Source: a bacterium
GTDB lineage: Bacteria > Electryoneota > Electryoneia > Electryoneales > Electryoneaceae
NCBI GenBank assembly: GCA_020444265.1
Contig: JAHLLH010000015.1
Span: 1-57,982 of the forward strand
Direction: 5' to 3'
Length of the DNA stretch: 57,982 nt
In this document: piece after piece, positions 52,607-57,982 of the stretch
Layout of the letters: every line of letters begins with the position of its first letter
Numbering within the stretch: the first letter of the stretch is position 1
The notes under the pieces: generated by a model
The model's database searches: none
What the model saw: only the letters and a program-made list of their open reading frames with translations
What the model was told of the DNA's origin: nothing
Made by a program: the position numbers and the translations under genes

Positions 52607-54967
52607 ATGAGAATCAGCAGGCTGATTGTCGCATGTCTCCTCTTTGTCATTATCCCCGCCTCATTCGGATGGGTGCATGTCCCATCTGGTACGGTCAATG
52701 CCTCGACTTTTGTCTGTAGCGACGACGAATCACGGATTGTGATGGGGGTCTCGGGGGGTGGCTACTGGATCACACAGGATGGGGGACAGACATGGGAGAT
52801 GTTGAACCCTTGGTCGCCTGCCCCGGTGAATCTCTATGACAGCATGGTCGCTGTTGACAGCGCGTGTGATACGGTCTATGTGGGGGCCGAATGCACGATG
52901 GATCCCGACAAAATCTTGTCCTATACCTTTAATGGTGGTGCAGATTGGGAGGTCATGCAGGATCAATCAGGCCTGCCAATTTTTCCGAATATTGAGCGCA
53001 TCGTGGTGGTGGATTGGAGCAACCATTCCCGTATCTGGTGTTTTCGTTCCAATTACATGATACAATCTGAAAATGCCGGTATTGACTGGAGTTACAATGT
53101 AGTAGACTCCATCAATTATGGTATCGGAAGTTTTTTTCAGGATCAGGATGATCCGTCAGTCATCTGGGCGGCAGGCTATTATTCGTTCTTGCCCATGCAC
53201 GTCGATGAACCCACCAACCGCTTTATTCGAAAAAGTGAAGATTATGGCCAGACCTGGTCCAGTCCGCTGAATCTTGACAATCTGGTCGATGATACTCAAC
53301 CATCCGGCGGCAGCGCCCGGTGTATGATCAAATTGTCCAATGGTGATTTGTTGGCGGGTGGTTTTCACTACCTCGATGGTGAAACGAACACACAGGAACA
53401 GCTGTTCCGAAGCACAGATGGGGGACTGACGGGAGAGTGGTTCAATGGGAACCTCCCAGATGGTTTTTTCCCCGAGCAGCTGATCGAAGACCCGCAACAG
53501 CCTGGAACAGTTTTTCTGTCCGGCGGTCTCATCTACGGCCTCTACCGGTCCACTGACTATGGCGCAACGTTTAACCGTGTTGCCAATGGCCTGCCAACCG
53601 GCCCCCTCACAGTGGTCAATATCAGTAAAAACGAGCACAACGGTACCGTCTATTTGAGTCTTCATGGCTGGGGTGTGTACGCCACGTCCGACGGGGGTGA
53701 AACCTGGCGCGAGTTGCCGAAACCACCCATCGGGAGTCGTGCAACGATAAACGTCTTCTCCGATTGTATCCAGCTTCGACATAGCGGGTACATCTACAAG
53801 CGGTATGGTTTTGCAACGGAATCTTGGGATCAGCTCTCGTTCCCCTCTTTTGATCCCTACCTGCCCCTCGTTTTCCCCATCACCTTTTCTGACGATCAGA
53901 CTATAGTGGTGGGTACACGTCTCTTCAATTCAGAGAATTCCGACGAATTGAGGATCGCAACGTTGAGGAGTGACGATCAGGGTGAAACCTGGCAGGAAAT
54001 CGGGGAACGTTTCACGAGGCAGACTGCACATTATTCGGCCTGGCAAGGTGAAACTGAGTCCCGTTTGGTCACAGTCACCGCAACGGATGTCGCTGATCTC
54101 TCCCAGGTATGTGTGTCGACCGATACGGGGAGGACCTGGACCTATGGAGCGGAGATTCAATCCGCACCCGGACGTCTGCCCGGCATCCATCAGAGTGAGA
54201 ATTATATCTACGCAGTCGTCCAGGTATCTCCCCAGGAAGGGAGTATTTATCGGTCCGCAGACGGTGGAATGACATTCGAAAACATGGATTTTCCGGACAG
54301 TCCGAATTTGCTGACTGTGCTGACCGGAGATCGTCTCGCAGTCAATGCCTACATCGACAATGATTTGAAGAAGGTCTACTATTATGACGGCGATTCCTGG
54401 GAATTGAGCAATCCATCGGTCAGTATGAATAGCGAAATCGTACAAGCCTCAGATGATCCCGAAAGATGGGTGGCAACACATATTAATGGGTGGGGGGAGA
54501 GCTCACTTCTGATCAGTGAAAACCATGGTCAAACCTGGGTGAGCCGTGACCTCGAGATTCCCTACGCAGAGTTCAAACCATTTTTGGGTACATTGTCAAG
54601 TGATCCCTGGAGGGAAAGGATCTGGGTATCGACTGGGATCGGACTCTGCTACCTGCCGACTTCGGACTTAGCTGTTGACGATGGACCGCTGAACCTGCTT
54701 CCGCTCGCGCACACTGTTCTGAGTAATTTCCCCAACCCATTCAACCAGACGACCAGCATTACCTACACCTTGCGACAGGCAGGCAGAATGGAGTTGACCC
54801 TGTATGATATGCAGGGCCGTTTGATTCGAACAATCGACACTGGCTTTCGTGAAGCTGGGTTTTATACCCATTCGCTTACAATGAATGATCTGGCCTCGGG
54901 GACGTACTTTCTTCGACTTGTTGCAAATGGAGATGTGGTAAACAGGAAGATCACCCTGCTGAAATGA
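52607..54967 (+). CDS. Secreted Asp-box propeller protein with T9SS-type C-terminus
   Basis: A 786-residue exported protein: signal peptide (about 1-21), then at least eleven Asp-box or near Asp-box motifs (ITQDGGQTW, YTFNGGADW, KSEDYGQTW, RSTDYGATF, ATSDGGETW, RSDDQGETW, VSTDTGRTW, RSADGGMTF, ISENHGQTW), indicating one or two sortilin/VPS10-like beta-propellers. The last 80 residues are SNFPNPFNQTTSITYT, LTLYDMQGRLIRTI, LASGTYFLRLV. It resembles the protein at 8349-10634. The gene lies within the segment bounded by the sdhB-end repeats. Confidence 0.83.
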   Translation: MRISRLIVACLLFVIIPASFGWVHVPSGTVNASTFVCSDDESRIVMGVSGGGYWITQDGGQTWEMLNPWSPAPVNLYDSMVAVDSACDTVYVGAECTMDPDKILSYTFNGGADWEVMQDQSGLPIFPNIERIVVVDWSNHSRIWCFRSNYMIQSENAGIDWSYNVVDSINYGIGSFFQDQDDPSVIWAAGYYSFLPMHVDEPTNRFIRKSEDYGQTWSSPLNLDNLVDDTQPSGGSARCMIKLSNGDLLAGGFHYLDGETNTQEQLFRSTDGGLTGEWFNGNLPDGFFPEQLIEDPQQPGTVFLSGGLIYGLYRSTDYGATFNRVANGLPTGPLTVVNISKNEHNGTVYLSLHGWGVYATSDGGETWRELPKPPIGSRATINVFSDCIQLRHSGYIYKRYGFATESWDQLSFPSFDPYLPLVFPITFSDDQTIVVGTRLFNSENSDELRIATLRSDDQGETWQEIGERFTRQTAHYSAWQGETESRLVTVTATDVADLSQVCVSTDTGRTWTYGAEIQSAPGRLPGIHQSENYIYAVVQVSPQEGSIYRSADGGMTFENMDFPDSPNLLTVLTGDRLAVNAYIDNDLKKVYYYDGDSWELSNPSVSMNSEIVQASDDPERWVATHINGWGESSLLISENHGQTWVSRDLEIPYAEFKPFLGTLSSDPWRERIWVSTGIGLCYLPTSDLAVDDGPLNLLPLAHTVLSNFPNPFNQTTSITYTLRQAGRMELTLYDMQGRLIRTIDTGFREAGFYTHSLTMNDLASGTYFLRLVANGDVVNRKITLLK

Positions 54968-55075
54968 ACCGCTCTGAAAGTGTGCAAGACGAATCATGTC
55001 CAATACGCGAACGATTGGCAGAGTGCACTTGGGTAGCGGATAGCTCTTTGGCCACAACATTCCTAGCCATGCCAC

Positions 55076-55144
55076 ACCTCAACCCAACCGAGGCGATCAG
55101 CAAGCTGCAGAAGCGGATTGTGGAAGAGAAGTTGTAAGGGAAAC
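55076..55144 (+). repeat. Right copy of the 69-bp repeat (remnant of the sdhB 3' end)
   Basis: Carries the last 20 codons of sdhB (LNPTEAISKLQKRIVEEKL) with stop TAA instead of TAG and the following GGGAAAC. No sdhB body precedes it; the upstream sequence is unrelated. It is followed within 50 bp by a terminator. Confidence 0.92.
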
Positions 55145-55159
55145 TTGGAAGCAAACTCA

Positions 55160-55189
55160 ACGCCCGGGCGATGAAGCTCGGGCGTTTTT
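55160..55189 (+). terminator. Terminator after the second sdhB-end copy
   Basis: ACGCCCGGGC (55160-55169) with GCTCGGGCGT (55176-55185), one G-T pair, then TTTTT (to 55189). It was possibly the original sdh operon terminator before the intervening segment arrived. It also faces the histidine kinase stop at 55191. Confidence 0.85.
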
Positions 55190-55190
55190 G

Positions 55191-56309
55191 TTACCGTCCG
55201 CAGGAGAAGCTGAAGGTTGTCCCGATACCGGGGCCGGAGAGGAAGGTGATGCGGCCTTTCAAGTAGGTCTCACCGATCAGCTTCATCGAGTAGGTGCCGA
55301 GGCCACGGCCTGATCCGCCCTTGCTGGTGTAGTGACGCTGGAAGATGCGCAATTGTTGATTGGGCGGGATGAAGGCATCGTTCCAGACATGGAAGGTGAT
55401 GGTCGAATCGGCGAGGTCGTACCAGAAACGGACCTCATCGCCTTGGCTGCTCGCCTCGAAGGCATTGGTCAGCATGTTCATCAGGACGCGCAGCAGCAGG
55501 GAATAGTCGGTCAGGATCAGGGTGCCATCTTCAACCTGCGGCAGCACAAAGTGGATGTTCTGTGCGAACGGGGCATTGCGGAAGATGCGATGGATGTCCT
55601 TCACCAGGTCTCGAAGTACAATCGGTTCGAGACGGGTTTCGTAGTCGTAGTCCTCCTGGGTCAGGAGACGGTGGACATCAAATTCCTTCTTAAGGCGCCA
55701 ACTTAACCGGTTGATATCGTGGACCGTTTCACTATCTGGGTTTTCCCCTTTCATGATCTCTGTATTCGCCACCAACCCCATCACCATGTTGTTCACGTCG
55801 TGATAAAAGATGCGCTCCATGTAGTGACGGACTTCTTCGCTGGTGACATCGCGCGCGAAGAGGAGGATAAATTTTTGCTCGTCAAATTCGACCGGCACCG
55901 CACGAACGCTCAGGCAGATGTCCTGCACAGCCCCGTTCTGCTGGGTTTGAATCGCGCAGAGTCGTTCCTCCGGTTTGTCCTCGGCCAGGCAAGTGACAAT
56001 CGCAATCGCCGCGCCGCAGGACGAGCAATAGCGGCTGGTGCCACACCCGGCGGTTTGCTTCCAGGCATGCACACAATGGAGCGCCTCGCCGGGACGCAAG
56101 CCGAGTACTCCGGCGGCATCGTCCACACCAAGCGCATCGAGAAAGGCTTTGTTGACGGATACAATCTGACGGTGTTCGTTGAGGACCGCTATCAAGCCAG
56201 CCACCGTTTGCAGCAAGCCATCTACGAAGGGGTTATTGCTGATCGAATCGATCGTCGAGGTGAGTTCGTCAAGGCTTTTTCGCTCAGGGGACGCGAAGAA
56301 GGATCCCAT
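55191..56309 (-). CDS. PAS histidine kinase with a four-cysteine motif
   Basis: A 372-residue soluble sensor kinase. PAS-like domain at about 30-155 with an insert carrying Cys79, His81, Cys89, Cys95 and Cys98 (LHCVHAWKQTAGCGTSRYCSSCGAA), spaced for a metal or Fe-S centre and known from PAS kinases of anaerobes as a CxH...C-x5-C-x2-C signature. The phospho-acceptor is in IFYHDVNNMVMGLVANTE. The ATPase has NMLTNAFEASSQG (N box) and the G2-like GSGRGLGTYSMKLIGE. No transmembrane helix and no response regulator beside it. It may sense redox or metal. Confidence 0.87.
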   Translation of the reverse strand: MGSFFASPERKSLDELTSTIDSISNNPFVDGLLQTVAGLIAVLNEHRQIVSVNKAFLDALGVDDAAGVLGLRPGEALHCVHAWKQTAGCGTSRYCSSCGAAIAIVTCLAEDKPEERLCAIQTQQNGAVQDICLSVRAVPVEFDEQKFILLFARDVTSEEVRHYMERIFYHDVNNMVMGLVANTEIMKGENPDSETVHDINRLSWRLKKEFDVHRLLTQEDYDYETRLEPIVLRDLVKDIHRIFRNAPFAQNIHFVLPQVEDGTLILTDYSLLLRVLMNMLTNAFEASSQGDEVRFWYDLADSTITFHVWNDAFIPPNQQLRIFQRHYTSKGGSGRGLGTYSMKLIGETYLKGRITFLSGPGIGTTFSFSCGR

Positions 56310-56491
56310 ACGAACCTCCGGGTATCGAGCGTTGCACGTGCAAGAGTGGAACCGTCAAAGCAGGCGAGCTCACTTTCAACCCTTGCGAAGAAAGATACTC
56401 ATTCGAGGTGTTGCGTACAACTTGCGTAATGGTTTTACCCAACTTATGGGAAGATGACTCAGATGTAGCGAGAACCTCATCCCATGTTTAA

Positions 56492-56524
56492 CCCATCCCC
56501 GCATCCACGGAGAGCGGGGATGGG
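56492..56524. terminator. Hairpin downstream of the MBL-TPR gene
   Basis: CCCATCCCCGC (56492-56502) with GCGGGGATGGG (56514-56524), 11 perfect pairs. The T tract on the minus strand is weak (GGGTTAAAC), so it may be a processing or termination structure. It lies just beyond the gene stop at 56540. Confidence 0.6.
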
Positions 56525-56539
56525 ATAAACATGAACAGA

Positions 56540-57781
56540 TCATTTTAGTGCTTTCAGCACCTGAATCGCGTTCTGATACTCGGGGTTACGAGTCAGGGCT
56601 GTCTCGTAATTCTGGATCGCATGGGTGGTGTCGCCCATCAGCAGGTAGCACTCACCGATGCTGTCCCACACATTGGCCGAGCTGTCAAACAGGGTAGCGT
56701 TGAACTTCAACACCTTCAGGGCCTCATCAAAACGATTACGGTAGACCAACTCATAACCAAGCTGATTGAGCTGAGCTTCGCCGAAGTCGTACTTGTCGGC
56801 CATATCCACCTTCAGCTTCTTGTACGCCGGCTCGAGCTGGTCGATCCCTTTCTCAGTGATCACCTCGCTCATCGGTTTTGAGACGGAGACCATCTGGGGC
56901 ATGGCGCCCAGTTTTCCACGGTCCCGTGCGATGGCATTGACCCACGCTCCAACCGGGATAGAACCGCTATTCAGCTCGCTCCATTGATCGAGGAAAAGGG
57001 TGTCGGCTGTGATGTCTGCCGGGGTTATCCCCGCTTCCAGCTTTTCATCGATCGCAGCTGCACTCGAGGCGAGCAGGTTGTGGTATTCGATCATCTGGTC
57101 CGCAGTCAGGTCGGGGCCGTGTGCTACCGCGAAAGTCGCTTCCGGGTACTCTTCCGCCAGCATTTTGGGACGTGCGATCACTTCGTCCACATCGCCAAAA
57201 TTCGGATCAACATAGGGCCAGGTTCCGGGCATGACACGGCTGCCGATGTAGACGACATTCGACTCGACAAAGCGGATTGTCATTTCGTCCTTGAAGTGTC
57301 CCATTGGCAGGCAAACAAACTCAATCGTCTCCCCAGCAAAACTCATCGTCTTTGAGTCTTCCACCTCGATGGTGGGCTGGGTGAAGGTTGGACGGTCCGG
57401 CAGGGAGTAATAGGAAGAGGTCATGCCTTTGCTGGATGCGATGACAGTCGCCTCGGGGAAAGCGGGCAGGCCTCCGGTGTGGTCCACATGGGTATGGCTG
57501 ATGGCGACATACTTGATGGGCGCATCCATTTTGCTCAGGACCGCCGCACGGGTTTGCTGGGCCGTTAACGGGAACCCGGTATCCACTACAAAAATCCCCT
57601 CCTCGCCATACAGGGCGATCACGTTAAACGTGAACCCCGGGGTGTAGAAATACCGGACGAGGTGGTCGTTGTAGGGATGGATTTCAATGGTCGAATCGGC
57701 GGGCAGTGTCATTTGCGCGTGCAAGGGAAGAACAGCGATCAACAGCAGGAACAGGACAACAATGGGGGCGCGTTGCGACAT
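56540..57781 (-). CDS. Exported metallo-beta-lactamase-fold hydrolase with C-terminal TPR-like repeats
   Basis: A 413-residue secreted enzyme: signal peptide ending LHAQM, then a beta-lactamase-fold domain (about 30-225) with HTHVDHTGG, MGHFKDEM, VVYIGSR and VAHGPDLTADQM, i.e. the zinc-ligand motifs (one Asp/His ligand of the third motif is less clear). After a linker come about three TPR-like helix pairs (NQLGYELVYRNRFDEALKVLK, VWDSIGECYLLMGDTTHAIQNYETALTRNP). Similar architectures occur in bacterial MBL-plus-TPR hydrolases of unknown substrate. Periplasmic by its signal. Monocistronic. Confidence 0.87.
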   Translation of the reverse strand: MSQRAPIVVLFLLLIAVLPLHAQMTLPADSTIEIHPYNDHLVRYFYTPGFTFNVIALYGEEGIFVVDTGFPLTAQQTRAAVLSKMDAPIKYVAISHTHVDHTGGLPAFPEATVIASSKGMTSSYYSLPDRPTFTQPTIEVEDSKTMSFAGETIEFVCLPMGHFKDEMTIRFVESNVVYIGSRVMPGTWPYVDPNFGDVDEVIARPKMLAEEYPEATFAVAHGPDLTADQMIEYHNLLASSAAAIDEKLEAGITPADITADTLFLDQWSELNSGSIPVGAWVNAIARDRGKLGAMPQMVSVSKPMSEVITEKGIDQLEPAYKKLKVDMADKYDFGEAQLNQLGYELVYRNRFDEALKVLKFNATLFDSSANVWDSIGECYLLMGDTTHAIQNYETALTRNPEYQNAIQVLKALK

Positions 57782-57891
57782 GGGGCTTCCTCCAGTTCAG
57801 AACGCAAGCCACCGGCTCGAGGGAAAGGTAGGGGAACAATGCAGAGTTCGCACATTCAAGAAGAACGAAAACAAAAATTCTACTAAAGGCT

Positions 57892-57917
57892 GGGTGGCCC
57901 GACTTGCTCGCAAGTCG
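57892..57917. repeat. REP-like hairpin
   Basis: GGGTGGCC precedes the palindrome CGACTTG-CTCG-CAAGTCG (57900-57906 with 57911-57917). The stretch 57892-57906 is the reverse complement of 44439-44453. No gene is seen from 57782 to the window end apart from the beginning of a promoter for the MBL-TPR gene that I cannot localise. Confidence 0.7.
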
Positions 57918-57982
57918 TGTCTACTTGTGTAGCGACTGTTTTGGCAGTCAAGCGATTTTCGTTTCGTAGTTCATGTTCCAAG

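Noticed and set aside
54951-55160. Minus-strand frame repeated at 51674-51886
   Set aside because: The similarity comes from the 69-bp sdhB-end repeat, not from a real gene pair.
1-57982. tRNA, rRNA or integrase and transposase genes
   Set aside because: No cloverleaf with a T-arm consensus, no rRNA-like stretch and no recombinase motif was found, including at both ends of the sdhB-repeat cassette.

Overview
The window reads as a chromosomal segment of a Gram-negative, GC-rich (roughly 55-58% by eye), probably uncultured bacterium of the Fibrobacterota-Chlorobiota-Bacteroidota superphylum, but not a classical Bacteroidota. Evidence seen: five secreted proteins end in the NPFN...YDxxGR...SGxYxxRL type C-terminal domain (T9SS type A / FlgD-Ig-like), which is typical of Electryoneota, Zixibacteria, Eisenbacteria, Latescibacterota and Marinimicrobia. 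KDO activation (kdsB) indicates an LPS outer membrane. Succinate dehydrogenase, methylmalonyl-CoA mutase and its chaperone indicate a complete propionate/succinate branch. No tRNA, rRNA, CRISPR array, transposase or integrase was found. The phylum assignment is inference.

Layout. 0-1 kb: a cluster of short palindromes and a base-excision glycosylase. 1-5.8 kb (minus): probable operon birA, coaX, lipoprotein amidase, two PspC proteins and a LiaI/LiaF-like membrane protein. 6-8.1 kb: small winged-helix-like protein and a cNMP-GAF histidine kinase. 8.3-10.6 kb: a large Asp-box secreted protein. 10.8-16.1 kb: bioY diverging from mutA-mutB. 16.3-24.3 kb: small metabolic and hypothetical genes (beta-flower-like protein, ICMT-like methyltransferase, nuclease-like lipoprotein, aldo/keto reductase, SDR and others) and a DinB-family gene behind a LexA-like box. 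24.6-26.8 kb: two tandem GNAT acetyltransferases coupled to meaB. 26.8-35 kb (minus): deoxynucleoside kinase, folB-folK, transglycosylase plus rRNA methyltransferase, UPF0173-kdsB-pyrG. 35.2-36.6 kb: tryptophanase. 36.7-38.6 kb: a beta-helix secreted protein preceded by a tandemly duplicated copy of its own 5' end. 38.7-44.3 kb: PhzF-like isomerase, a 983-residue coiled-coil P-loop ATPase translationally coupled to an MscS channel, and an AlkD-like repair protein. 44.4-48 kb: two more secreted proteins. 48.4-51.9 kb: sdhCDAB. 51.9-55.1 kb: a cassette of secreted-protein genes bracketed by a 69-bp direct repeat of the sdhB 3' end. 55.2-57.8 kb: a PAS histidine kinase with a four-cysteine motif and a secreted metallo-beta-lactamase-fold protein with TPR-like repeats.

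How the genes fit together. mutA/mutB, meaB and sdhCDAB form a propionyl/methylmalonyl-CoA to succinate to fumarate route; bioY and birA would supply and attach biotin for the propionyl-CoA or pyruvate carboxylase of that pathway, which is not in the window. kdsB, pyrG, the amidase, the transglycosylase and the PspC proteins serve the envelope. The least explained material is the ATPase-MscS pair, the insertion-like cassette after sdhB, the mosaic duplication before the beta-helix gene, the LexA-like box, and a dispersed family of REP-like hairpins lying between genes.
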